Assembly: GCA_011316305.1 (NCBI GenBank) | Contig: SAUG01000101.1 | Location: forward strand, 1-64,000 | Origin: Rusavskia elegans | Lineage: Eukaryota; Ascomycota; Lecanoromycetes; Teloschistales; Teloschistaceae | Direction: 5' to 3' | DNA length: 64,000 nt | In this document: in pieces, positions 45,489-55,255 of the stretch | Position numbering within the stretch: position 1 is the first letter of the stretch | Layout: the number at the start of each line of letters is the position of its first letter | Notes under the pieces: generated by a model | What the model saw: the letters and a program-made list of their open reading frames with translations, nothing else | What the model was told of the DNA's origin: nothing | Databases searched by the model: none | Made by a program: the position numbers and the translations under genes

Positions 45489-46310
45489 TTATTCCTTGCT
45501 GTCCTTCCTAGCAATCCCCATATAAAACCTCACCTCCTCACGGACCACTCCATCCTCCCCAGCCCTACCCCTGAACTCCTCGACAAACATTTCCTTCGCT
45601 TTAGCCCTGACAGCTGGTTCTCCAAAGACGCGGAACATAGGATTGGCCACAGTCTTTTCAAAGAGCTCCGGTCCATCCTCAACCTTGTAATCTCGCGTCT
45701 CGTAGACCTCAGACTCAAACACCTCCTCAACCACCAAACCGGCATCAATAAGCAGCTGCCCCAACGATTCCTCAGACTCAACCCAACTGCCATTCCACCC
45801 CAACTCCCGCCCAACATCTGGCCCAACCTTCGTCAGGATAGCCGGCGCCAACACATTCCGCTCAATCATGACATCAACAAGCAGCCTGCCGTTCGGAGCC
45901 AGCAACGAGGCCCAATGTTCGATAGCACGCAATGGCTCTCGCAGTAGCAGCAGCGCCGAAGCACAAGTGATAACATCGAATCCTCCCAGCTTCAGTCCGC
46001 TGAGATCGGTGATGTCATGTTCGATATACGTGATATCGAGATCCATATCGCTCGTTTTCTGGCGAGCGACGTCTAGCATACCGGAACTGATATCGATGCC
46101 TGTGACTTTTCCGGCCGGACCGACGTGCTGTTTAGCTGGGATGGTGACGAGGCCTGTGCCGCATGCTAGATCGAGGACTGATTCGCCTTGTTGGAGGTTG
46201 GCGCGGTGGATGTATTCGTTTGCTTGGCGGGGGTGGAAGGGGGAGTTGTCGTAGGTGGAGCTGCGCTCGGTGTAGATTGCTTTGATGGATGTATTGGTGT
46301 CTGCGTTCAT
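45489..46310 (-). CDS. Class I SAM-dependent methyltransferase (UbiE/Methyltransf_25 type)
   Basis: A single exon predicts 273 residues from the Met at 46310 (MNADTNTSIKAIYTER). The frame is open further upstream, but that segment lacks homology and the chosen Met is followed by the conserved Y-x-x-x-x-Y-D start. Motif I VLDLACGTGLVTIPA (about residues 45-59) is followed by TGIDIS at the end of strand 2, YIEHDITDL, then FDVITCASALLLLREP (motif post-II) and LLAPNGRLLVDVM (motif III). These are diagnostic for UbiE-like small-molecule methyltransferases. The C-terminal part (residues 180-260) is charged and variable. It is probably cytosolic and the substrate is unknown. It ends 348 bp from the convergent DUF4246 gene. 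A relation to the methyltransferases at 32-37 kb is not indicated by sequence. Confidence 0.88.
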   Translation of the reverse strand: MNADTNTSIKAIYTERSSTYDNSPFHPRQANEYIHRANLQQGESVLDLACGTGLVTIPAKQHVGPAGKVTGIDISSGMLDVARQKTSDMDLDITYIEHDITDLSGLKLGGFDVITCASALLLLREPLRAIEHWASLLAPNGRLLVDVMIERNVLAPAILTKVGPDVGRELGWNGSWVESEESLGQLLIDAGLVVEEVFESEVYETRDYKVEDGPELFEKTVANPMFRVFGEPAVRAKAKEMFVEEFRGRAGEDGVVREEVRFYMGIARKDSKE

Positions 46311-46565
46311 AGTTGGCAATGATTTTTTCTGTTTCTCGACTTCAAGTCTGGGCTTGGGAGATTGAAATCGCCAATGGGATGGTGTTGATATATGGTATTG
46401 TATCGATTGCCCGAAAAGATCACATGACGTCATCGGCTCGTTCTTCCGTCCTAACAACGTAGATGAAGTTGCAATCTCATTCAGTACCTTACTATTGTCT
46501 CGACGTTCATTTGTATTTGGCTCTATCCACGGTGCGTCTTGTGTCCATTTTCATCCACACTGGTA

Positions 46566-47771
46566 TCACGACCGTACCGACCTGGGCGTTTCATCCAGCA
46601 AAGTCACAGCGACACCTTTGTTATACCCTGGAACAAGTAAGTCAGTCCAGATTTGTTACCTCGTCTCCATGCTGGGACGCAAGATTGCAAATGACTCACC
46701 TAAACCTAGTGCACTTCCTTCCCTCCGGGTCCGAACGCAAATCGCGTTGATAGCTTCGCCCGCAGCCCATAGATCGAACCAAGCTACTGTGTCCCAGCTT
46801 TGCAGCGGTATATTATCAACTCGAACTCTGCACGTCGAACTACCTGACTTGCCGTTCAATCATGAGTTGAACACAACGGGGAGAAGTAAATGAGGAGCAC
46901 TGACCAATATTCCATATCGATGGAGTCAGAACATTGACATTCCTCATCCCCGGAGGCCCAAATACCTCCGGCCGGGTATTGACTGGCAATCTGTCCAAGA
47001 CCCGTCTGCAGTCGGCGAAACCTTTCCATTTCCTGCCACACACAACACTTGGCTCGTACTTGCGTACAATCACCACAAGATTGCCCTTCAGACCTGGATC
47101 AAGTCAGTCATTAGCCAAAGGAGGACGGGTTGAACCCCAGAATTGACATCCCCTGAGGTGGTGAAACTCAGAACTACGAACCTATTCGTCCCACATATCC
47201 ACCTCGACTGCTGACCTCGCCGCCATTGACACAGAAATGTACAACCCTCGCAGCTGCTTCCTTGATTGCCGGGAATGTTGCTGCATCACTAGCCGGACCC
47301 CTTCGATAGGGTACGACATCAATGACACATCGTCCGTCACCTGTGCTTGCTATCAGCATATCCATTTTCTCAAAGCCAGCACTGGATAGCCATCACCACC
47401 CATGCTGCCATATGGAAGAGTGACAACTCACGGCTACTTATTCTCAATGGCAGCGCTTGTTGGGCCGGCGGCATCAATCCACGCTGACCGAAGGTCAGTA
47501 CACGCGTATCATCGCCGTCGATTCGCCGCAAAGCATCATCGCAGCTCCGCGGATCCAAACGGGTCCCGAAATTCGCGCCATCGCACTGGACGCTCTCTTG
47601 GGTAACTGCAGGGCCAGTATACTGAAAGCGGGCATCGTTCGACACCATCGACTGGTTGGTGAGAGCCGCATCATCCAATGAGCTTGCAAAAATGGCCGAT
47701 GAAGCCGGAATCGTCGCCGCAAGCACCCGATCTAGCGACAGTAGGCCTAGACAAAGAACGGTGCAGATCAT
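46566..47771 (-). CDS. Secreted cysteine-containing protein, family not identified
   Basis: Five exons (47771-47432, 47349-47182, 47093-46905, 46843-46700 and 46627-46566) predict 300 residues. The signal peptide is MICTVLCLGLLSLDRVLA. The first half has a layout common in secreted fungal hypothetical proteins. It runs CDGANFG, then SCDDALRRI, TFGQRG, LPLRISSP, DGRCVIDVV, a HFCVNGG stretch, GGYVGRIG and LKGNLVVIVRKYEPSVVC. The second half repeats a shorter version (CRRVLDRLP, VNVLTP, CRVRVDNIP, FDLWAAGEAINAICV), suggesting two related cysteine-bearing domains. Donors GTGAGT, GTTCGT, GTCAGT and GTGAGT were used, and three of the four introns join at a conserved glycine or next to a cysteine block. 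No enzymatic motif is visible. Expected location is extracellular or the cell wall. Confidence 0.75.
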
Positions 47772-49186
47772 ATTGGATACGGGAAGTCTTGGCTTGTTGT
47801 TTTGTCCCTGGAGAGGGACATTCTTCGTCGGGCGTGTCGCTTTTTGAAAGGCTGCCCAACAAGGCATCGTCGCCAGAACGCTTGAGCGCTTGTAAGGTTT
47901 TCAGCTCCGAATCGTTCGGCCGACTATGTATACAGATGCGATATCCGGACTGAAATGATTTGCTTCAATGACCGATACTCCAGGAAATCACCGAAAGCTT
48001 AGGCCTTCTTATTACTTCACAATCAAAGTTTGCAGCGATGATGAAACTTTCCCCAAGAAGCTCGTTCGCCTAAAGCTCCATTAGGTGAGGAGCGAGTACG
48101 TCTTCTTTCAGTATTGAGTAGTGCAGTTACCGAGCGACGCACAGCATGCATAAGATCGAATGGTTCTGCTTCGAGGGCATGCAATCAACAATGGCAAGAT
48201 TCAGTGGGAAATTTGGACCGTTTTATCGAAATCTAAGAGATAGGTTTCGACGTTCGCATGCGCTGATTGGAGCATGCAACAGCACATCATTGATGAATTA
48301 CTGGCTGAATAGCCTAGAGGACGCCGCTTGTTTCGACAATGACGTCTGGCGCTTCGAGATGGCAGCTTACGGGAAAAGAACAATATTTGATACATCGGAG
48401 TGGATCGAGCAAATGAAAGCCGAATGTCGCTGGTAGACAGACACTGGCCAGACACATTGTTGAAAGTAGGTGACATCTTTCAACCCTCTTTCAAATAAGC
48501 CCAGTAAACAGAGCGTTGGTTGCCTGCATTTTGTAACACGCTGAAGCTCTTAAACTCACTGCTTTCCGCGCAATGACAAAGTCATCTGTATATTGGCCGA
48601 ACGAGTGATCCCAGCATCGCCAGCGAAAGCAGCACGATCAGCTCAATGATACTTCATCCGGTGCTTGGAGTGCCTGAGCCCTCGTCAATAGGAAGTCCGG
48701 CAAGGTTGAAGATATTGCAGAGTCGAGTTGCTGCAGAAGCTGCAGGGCTAGAACACTCAATTGTTGCCCGTCCCAAGCACATTCGAGACCGGAAAGACAA
48801 TACGTCTGCAGGCATCTAGCATAGCTAATGCAAGTGGATGATCTCTGCGGTGGTCCACTCTGAAGACTGCAACGTCCTGACCTGTATACGGCTGCATCAA
48901 AATAACGGCTTGTTGGCCAACAGGATGGCAGTGTGACCAGCCACCTTAGGTCTTTTGGGAGTCCCATAACTGCTGCGCCGGAACGAGGTAGCATTGGAAG
49001 GCTGGGACGAGCATATCTTACACGTGCCGAAATCAATGCACCAATAAAACATCCTATTCAGAAAAGCTTTGGCGGATAGATTTCTGCTGTTCACGACGAA
49101 GCGGACGGGGGCAGAGGAGCAAATAAAAAAGACCTAGACTGCCTGTCATATCCTCGACGTTTGAAAAATACCTCGTGGAGTCGGTT
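47772..49186. other. 1.4-kb stretch without a supported gene
   Basis: A 96-codon plus-strand frame (48146-48436, Trp- and Phe-rich) and a 132-codon minus-strand frame (48638-49036) are open but show no domain, signal peptide or splice-supported extension. The second could be a decayed gene fragment. I leave both unannotated. Confidence 0.4.
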
Positions 49187-49929
49187 TCAAAGCTCTAGGG
49201 TATACCTTTCGAGCTGTACGAGCTCATTCCAGTCCAGGTCCGAATCCAGGCCGGCAAGGAATAACGTACTATAGTCGGCATCTCTCAAAATACACCAAGC
49301 TACCTCTTTCTCGACCTTAGGATCGTTAAGCCGACAAATAGCAACCTTGCCTGACTTCTCCGCCTGCTTGTCTAACACCCCAAAATACCTTTCGTCGACG
49401 TCGACACTTTGCGGTTTACCCCTCAGCCATTGTGCAACATCTTCCAGACTCTTTCCGACGAAGGGTGACGAGAAGGATGGATCAATAGGCGCTGGTGTTC
49501 CAATTTGGCCAGTACCGTCCGGTTTCCGCTGCGGTGCTGCGCGGTAGTCGAGGGTGGCCAGATACCACCACCAAGTATTCACGCTTGGATCATCATGGGC
49601 TTCTTGTAAGACGGAGTTCAAAGTCTACGTTGTGACGTCAGTCATGCCTGGCACCTTCCAACAACAGCTCAACGTATCCCACCTACTTTGGTTGATAGAT
49701 CCGTCAGCGCGAAAAGCGCGAAAGGGGGTTGCGTCAGCATCCTTGTGAGGGGATGGCGAGCCAGAAAGCTGCAAAGAGGTGACCATGAAGGGCTTAGATG
49801 TTTCGAGCGAGAAGGAAGTGTAGGATCACACAGCCGGTGATATGTCAACGCTGAAGTTGGGGCGCGGATTGAGGCAGTCGCCACGGTAGTGATCAGGCAA
49901 AGTGCCTGAAGGAATAATCTGGCCTTCAT
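49187..49929 (-). CDS. Putative secreted protein of unknown family
   Basis: Two exons (49929-49687 and 49624-49187) around a 62-bp GT-AG intron predict 226 residues. A signal peptide is evident (MKARLFLQALCLITTVATAS). The second exon encodes a WWWYLATLDYRAAP stretch, then FVGKSLEDVAQWLRGKPQS, VDERYFGVLDKQ and VAWCILRDADYSTLFLAGL. It looks like a genuine soluble domain that I cannot place. In the last part of exon 1 another frame reads more naturally (FSLETSKPFMVTSLQLSGSP), but no splice option connects it to exon 2. Either the gene has a frameshift in exon 1 or the chosen frame is right. The existence of a gene is more certain than its exact model. Confidence 0.55.
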
Positions 49930-51439
49930 AGTCCAGAAGAATCTCAAGGGGAGTATTGCTTAAGCAGAGACGATGGTACACTAATGACCTGTGCGATACA
50001 ACGGCCTGAAAAGTGGCCTGAAAAGTGGTGCAAGTAATGCTACTCTACACGGCACCACGGCTCTCTTTCCATGCCACCATCCATATACTCCTGAGCACGG
50101 TCGGATCTTTCCAACTTTTGCCGTACAGCCGACTCTACAACAGCATCAAGGAACAGTCGCTTACGGTCACTATTGGCGCATGCATACCTGCGCATGCTTT
50201 CAGCCGATGACTCATCGGCGATGAGAGCATCTCAGCGCATAGGGAGAAGTGTTGTCCTGACCCAGCTTGCTCCTGCTGTCACCGTGTTCCCAGCCTCCAC
50301 ACTCTCAGTGGCCCTTGCGAAGAACTATTCGGAGAATCCGGAGAATTACAACCCTTATCAGTAACTTCTCTGAAACGCTCCAGTCCACTGTTTTCGGCCG
50401 GCCATCGATCCAAAATCCGAACCTCAAAGCCCCACAGCCGAATCCATTCCTTGGCGTATTAGGTACTCATCAGCTCATCTTCCCTCCATCTGGATTGAAA
50501 TCGTCAGTGGGGAAGTTCAGCTGCCTGATGCCACGTCAGTCCGAGAGTTAGGTGTGCGGAAAGTCTATATACTTTTCCGGCTACCGGGTTGGCGATCCGA
50601 CGAAAATACAAGACATTCTGGGGAGTTTGATGGCAATGGTTTCAGCAGTCGTGCACAGATTTCTATCAAGTCAGTCCATCATTAAGCACAATGGATCTGG
50701 ATCTGAGTATGCTGAGGGGCCATAAGACGGTAAATTTGGGGTGCTTGGTCTCGGCGAGCTATTCTATCTCAAGCTGCAGAGATGGCCCCCATTCCCAGCT
50801 GTGAAAAGTAATAGAAGCTTCTTCATCTAGTGCTCCTGACGCCCTAGACTACCTTCACGGCCTCATATAAAAAGACATGTCCAGATGCAGAGGACATGGG
50901 GAAAAGAGCATACTTTGTCCAGCGACTGGTTAAATTCAACCCCAAAAAATTATCCTTCACGAGAATAAGACGACCTTCAAGGATGCGTCACATTGCTGAG
51001 CAAACTTGAATTGAAATTCCAAGGAACCGTTATTTGCGTCAATTGAACTGGGGTACAAGTTCTGCTACCGTGTATTCGATGCTGGTGTACCAACGCTTGA
51101 TTTGCTCACAGAACCACTGGTTTCCCGGGTACCAAAACCAAAACCAAATTAACTAAAGACGACCTTCAAAAAGAAACATTCGTAGGATCCAAGAATAAAC
51201 GCACAGGACATGATGAAGCTCAAGTCAATCCCATTCAGCACATTCACTAATAGTGGGGTATTCAAGTGTAATGTCAATATATCATACTGCTGTCACATAC
51301 TGCACGATCTGGAAAATCAACAGCTGGGAGTTTTGGTTTTTATTTTAAACAGTCGCGAAGAGGTAAATAGTTATGGTTGACACGAGGCAAAAAGACTTGT
51401 TAAACGAAGCGAGGCAACATCGGCGATAATACCTTACAA
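49930..51439. other. 1.5-kb intergenic DNA
   Basis: Short open frames at 49991-50551 (plus) overlap one another in different frames and lack recognisable features. The rest, to 51439, is stop-rich in all frames. No RNA gene or repeat was seen. Confidence 0.45.
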
Positions 51440-53038
51440 TCATGCTCTTACCTTTCCAGCCAAACAGCGGAACCAATACACGACCTTCGCCCATAGACCC
51501 GAGGGCTTCTGTGGCTCTGGCACCACCAACGGCTCGGCAACCTGTTGTTCTGCTACTGGCGATGCGTGCACGACCGGTTCTAGCTCGACTGGCTGCTGCT
51601 CTGACACTGGCAATTCCTCTGAGACCGGCTCCGGCTCATTCAATCTTCCCTCCCATTCCTCGCACATGTCTTTCATCAAATAGAAGTCCGAGGTGTTGTA
51701 CATTGGCTCCCTCGACGCCGACCAAATACGTCTCAATATTCTCCCAGTCCCATACGCGTCGTCCAGATACTGGTCTCCGAGTACCAAGCTCGCCTTCTCG
51801 TCGAAATGCTTCTTCAATGAGAGACTTTCGGCCGAGAGATCCAGGTTGGGATGATGGTCGGTGTCTTTATAACCCGTAAATTCCTCGTGACGAAAATCCC
51901 AGATCCAGTCAGGCGCGCGGCGAGCCAGGGTTCGAGGACATGCAAGAGCTCCATCCCAGTCGATGATGCCAGTAATCTTATAGCCGTCCGCTGTAGAAGT
52001 GACCATGACGTTGCGGGCTTCGAGATCCCAGTGATAGAGCACGATAGGTTGTGGTTGGTCGAACGTATTCTCGGAATCCAGCGTTTCCAATATCTCTTTC
52101 ATCTTGTTGTAGTAGGGAACCCGACCTGTGTCATCGTTATACTTCTCCTCATACTTCCGTTCTTTTTCCAACCACCCATCGATGTGGCTGACGAGTAGAG
52201 CTTTGAGATTCGGTCCAGCACGATCGATTGCCGTTTCAGGCTTTTCGACGAATTCTTCGTCGCCCTCGTTGAAGAACGTGATCTGAGGATCAAGTGGAGA
52301 GAACTTGTTCGTCGACATAGGCTCAAGAGCGGAGGCTGTAAAGTTACCAGCAGTTTCAAAGGTGATAGCTTCCAGCTTTGCAATCAGATCGACGTACTGA
52401 TCGATGATTGCAAGCTTCTCTTCGTGAGTCAGACGCTCAAAGACATGATCAAGGGCCATACCTGGAAGCCGGGTCTGCAGCATATATGGCTCCTCCAAGA
52501 CGTTGTCTTCAGTAGCCGAATATGCTACCACCCGGGGTACGGGCAGTCTGTCTGCAAGATAGCCTAGTAAGGCAGCATCGTTGAGCACGGCTTCGCAAAC
52601 TCCATCATCCTCTCGGAGTTCTGGCTCCATCGGGACACGCAGGATATACTTGTCGTCTGAGTTTGCTTGAGACGTCAGAGCGTAGACGCAGTTCTGGAAT
52701 TTCATATCATGTTGCAGTACTTCGATATCGCAGTCGGGAAATCCAATGCTGACGAGAAGCCGCTCGATCTTTGGCTTGTATTCTTCGAAAGATTCGATCG
52801 TGGCTTCATACTCGACTTCCTCGGAGTCATCAGTTGCTGTCGATGCGTTGTCAGAGCCGTCAAGCTGATCTTCTGATGCAAGCACTGGAGCGTCTTTGTC
52901 AGAGTTCTCAAACTGATCCTCTGGCGAAAGAACTGGAGCTGCTATCGATTTGTTGTCAGAATCCTCAAATTGATCCTCTGACGCAAGTACTGGAGCTTCT
53001 TCGTCATAGACACTCACATTAAGGGGCGTTACGTCCAT
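51440..53038 (-). CDS. APH-type phosphotransferase (kinase-like) with acidic repeat N-terminus
   Basis: A single uninterrupted frame encodes 532 residues of the aminoglycoside phosphotransferase/protein kinase-like superfamily (PF01636). The catalytic loop is YHWDLEARN (residues 335-343, the H-x-D-x4-N pattern with HWD) and the metal-binding motif is IIDWDGA (358-364). KYILRVPME at 130-138 is the lysine-bearing beta strand, and PVPRVVAYS at 167-175 follows as expected. Residues 15-64 hold three near-copies of a 15-residue acidic unit (APVLASEDQFEDSDN), encoded by a minisatellite. The C-terminal 60 residues are again low-complexity (repeated EPV/EQQ/EPL), followed by a Trp-rich KVVYWFRCLAGK end. 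Fungal members of this family are abundant and mostly uncharacterised. Antibiotic resistance should not be assumed. No introns are needed and the frame is intact. Confidence 0.88.
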   Translation of the reverse strand: MDVTPLNVSVYDEEAPVLASEDQFEDSDNKSIAAPVLSPEDQFENSDKDAPVLASEDQLDGSDNASTATDDSEEVEYEATIESFEEYKPKIERLLVSIGFPDCDIEVLQHDMKFQNCVYALTSQANSDDKYILRVPMEPELREDDGVCEAVLNDAALLGYLADRLPVPRVVAYSATEDNVLEEPYMLQTRLPGMALDHVFERLTHEEKLAIIDQYVDLIAKLEAITFETAGNFTASALEPMSTNKFSPLDPQITFFNEGDEEFVEKPETAIDRAGPNLKALLVSHIDGWLEKERKYEEKYNDDTGRVPYYNKMKEILETLDSENTFDQPQPIVLYHWDLEARNVMVTSTADGYKITGIIDWDGALACPRTLARRAPDWIWDFRHEEFTGYKDTDHHPNLDLSAESLSLKKHFDEKASLVLGDQYLDDAYGTGRILRRIWSASREPMYNTSDFYLMKDMCEEWEGRLNEPEPVSEELPVSEQQPVELEPVVHASPVAEQQVAEPLVVPEPQKPSGLWAKVVYWFRCLAGKVRA

Positions 53039-53796
53039 TCCGGTCGATATCTCTGTTGGGAACGTATTGCGTGGAATGGTCTCTGAGGTGGATTTCTGTT
53101 TGAAGATGTGCCGGTGGAAGGTGTAGAGCAGTGTATACTCAGTGGAATCTTGAGGTTAAGTTGGATTTTCTGTTTCGTGGTTCTGTCAGAAACTGGTATA
53201 ATTTTCAGGAGCAGTGTGTCTTCGTTTGGGTGGGTTTTTCACGTTGATAACCATTGCATGTCATTGTCTTTTACCATCTACAGATGCCTTGTCTTGATTT
53301 TGGCTGCATTGTCTTCCTAAAGTCCTTTGTGCCGGTAGCTGCCGGAAGACGCACAGTAAGCGATATCGACAATGCCATTGTTCGTATCCTGACGGGCGAT
53401 ATTTCGAGGGTACTCCGTATGTCTTTGTCGCTGCTGCGAGCTGTATTGCGTTTGATTGGATTGTTTTGGTAGCAGCATTAGCATTTGTTCCACCGTATTC
53501 TTTTCGTAGTCTTGGCCTTTTGTCGGTCAACGTGTCCTCACACTTCCCAACAAAATTACAGGTCGGATACACAATGCCATTGTAATATTTTTGCCGGCAT
53601 GGTTTGTGTATGCCTACTCCACTTTTTTTCCGAACTATCGTCGCTCTGGTCGATTCTGCCAAGCCATTGGTATCAAAATTGTTGTCCTGGACCAACCTAA
53701 GTTCTTTCAAGTTGTTTTCCCTTTCTTTCATGAAAGAAACGGAGACTAGAATGTTCTTAGCCATTTTGCGAACGGGGATCATAGTCTTCCCCTTAC
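53039..53796. other. Intergenic DNA between APH and Cys/His-repeat genes
   Basis: The two genes diverge, so this holds both promoters. A 192-codon minus-strand frame (53261-53839) and overlapping plus-strand frames of similar length are open. None has a domain, so I did not annotate them. Confidence 0.4.
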
Positions 53797-53804
53797 TATA
53801 TAAG
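53797..53804 (+). promoter_or_regulatory. Candidate TATA box (TATATAAG)
   Basis: TATATAAG lies 166 bp before the ATG of the Cys/His-repeat gene. It is followed by a pyrimidine- and A-rich leader with CAA repeats, as is common for well-expressed fungal genes. The position of the transcript start is inferred. Confidence 0.45.
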
Positions 53805-53962
53805 CCCGTGTCTCCATCTCCATTCTTGAGGACGGTCAACGTACATCCATCGCAACAAAATCAACGGCCTGTCGATTCGAACGCTACAGGGACTTTAAAC
53901 CGCACGAAAGCCTTCCTTTCAACCCACGCAACCCAGATTCAGATACTCAAAAAACACCTATC

Positions 53963-54397
53963 ATGGCCAGAATGTTTACCAAGAGAGCAGCCTTCCACTG
54001 CGACAAAGGTAAGCAAGCAGACTGCCGCAAAGCTGAGCACCCTAGCACTCATGCCACATACTGTTCCAAACATTACTACTGCTGCAGCGCCGAAAATTGT
54101 ACCTGGACCCCCGTCCAAGGCAAAGAATGCCCCAAGCATCCTGAATCTAATCCCGAGCAAACCCCTGCACGTAAATTCTCTGTCGCAGCCAACAAGGCTA
54201 CCAAGAGGATGACGCATCATTGTCCTGGACTTGCGAAGGGGAATTGTCGGAAGGTTAAGCATCCTACACTTGGGCATATGTACTGTACTAAACATCAGTA
54301 CTACTGTCATGTTGAGAATTGCACTTGGACGCCGATTCAAGGTCAGCCTTGCCCTAAGCATGGGGATCCTGGGCAGCGAATTGCGTACCGTAAGTAG
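53963..54397 (+). CDS. Small protein with duplicated Cys/His (zinc-binding-like) repeat
   Basis: The frame encodes 144 residues from an ATG in good context (CACCTATCATGGCC). Two repeats occupy residues 13-59 and 87-133. Both show exactly the same spacing of nine potential ligands: C-x7-C-x4-H-x7-C-x2-H-x3-C-x4-C-x9-C-x2-H. Conserved surroundings are CRKxxHP, YCxKHxYYC, ENCTWTPxQG and CPKH. There is no signal peptide or membrane segment, and a basic linker (KFSVAANKATKR) separates the repeats. The number and order of Cys and His residues suit two zinc ions per repeat. I do not know a named family with this spacing. The last codons, CGTAAGTAG, could conceal a splice donor, so a longer protein is possible. 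Role unknown. Nucleic-acid or protein binding is a guess from the Cys/His pattern and basic charge. Confidence 0.75.
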   Translation: MARMFTKRAAFHCDKGKQADCRKAEHPSTHATYCSKHYYCCSAENCTWTPVQGKECPKHPESNPEQTPARKFSVAANKATKRMTHHCPGLAKGNCRKVKHPTLGHMYCTKHQYYCHVENCTWTPIQGQPCPKHGDPGQRIAYRK

Positions 54398-55184
54398 TCG
54401 ATGTACGCTGTATACAAACGTAATAGCCTGCGCAAGTCCAATGTACCGATGGAGCTGAGAAGGTATGTAAAACTTTTGGGGACATTCTTACAGAGCATTA
54501 CTAGGGAACATCTTCAGGGTACGTCCTAAACTAACTTCTCTAGCGCAAACAGACCAGGTAAGTTGTGTTCCGGCGCAATTAGATCAGGTAAGTTGTATCC
54601 TGATTTCTTAGGACTCCAAGTCCTCCATAACATATCATTTGACCAAAACATTTTTCTTTTGCAACTTTGTTTTATGTGGATCTCCCATCTCATTATCCCT
54701 TGAAGTAGTAATGCCACATGACGACTAAGCCAGCATCATATCATTCAATGTCAAGCAGCAGGGTCTTGCCATTACAGAAGACGATGACAACATGTCCAAT
54801 ACGCACATGTCAACCTCAATTTAAAGGATTGGATCACACCGTGATAAAACACGCACCTATTATCGAAATTGTACCTTGTTCACGTAAGTACGCTGTATAA
54901 GTATGCCAACCACTGAGCCCAAAGGTAGGCCACTCGATTGCACAAAAATTGCAGCACCGCAGACACGAGACCCATTCCCCACGCTGATTTCACCCAAGCT
55001 CTCTACAGCAGCCCAGAAGGCACCAGACAAGAAAAGCAACCATGAAAGTTCTTAAGCGCAAGTTCAAAGGTCAGAGCAACCCATAACCGAGTCCACGACG
55101 CTTCACCATATAGAAAAGCAACAAAGGCATAGCATTCCTACCGAAAAATCCGCAAGCAAAAAGATTCTAAACAACAAGTTAACG
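54398..55184. other. Intergenic DNA downstream of the Cys/His-repeat gene
   Basis: No supported gene. The string CGTAAGTACGCTGTATAA near 54883-54900 echoes the end of the preceding gene (CGTAAGTAGTCGATGTACGCTGTATA, 54388-54413). It may mark a decayed partial copy, but upstream similarity is too weak to call. Confidence 0.35.
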
Positions 55185-55255
55185 TAGTCCCATCGAGATT
55201 CGAACTCGGGTCTTGCGCGTATCAGACGCATGCTCTACCACTAGACTATAAGACC
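55185..55255 (-). tRNA. tRNA with anticodon GAT (tRNA-Ile-like)
   Basis: Read on the minus strand, this 71-nt sequence folds as a tRNA. The acceptor GGTCTTA pairs with TGGGACT (with wobbles), leaving discriminator A. The D region TAGTCTAGTGG matches the eukaryotic A box exactly. The anticodon arm TGCGT-CTGATAC-GCGCA gives anticodon GAT. The T arm contains AGTTCGAATCT, a near-match to the B box. A T5 run about 25 nt downstream can terminate RNA polymerase III. GAT reads isoleucine AUC codons but is unusual for eukaryotic nuclear tRNA-Ile, which normally uses AAT. It could be a real divergent tRNA or a mutated copy of another isoacceptor. Confidence 0.7.

Noticed and set aside
48146..48436. 96-codon plus-strand frame
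   Set aside because: Composition looks protein-like, but no motif, splice signal or second exon supports it.
53261..53839. 192-codon minus-strand frame between two divergent genes
   Set aside because: It overlaps the TATA box and leader of the Cys/His-repeat gene and shows no domain.
54700..54900. Decayed second copy of the Cys/His-repeat gene
   Set aside because: Only the last 20 or so bases resemble the gene end. Upstream similarity is too weak to claim a duplicate.
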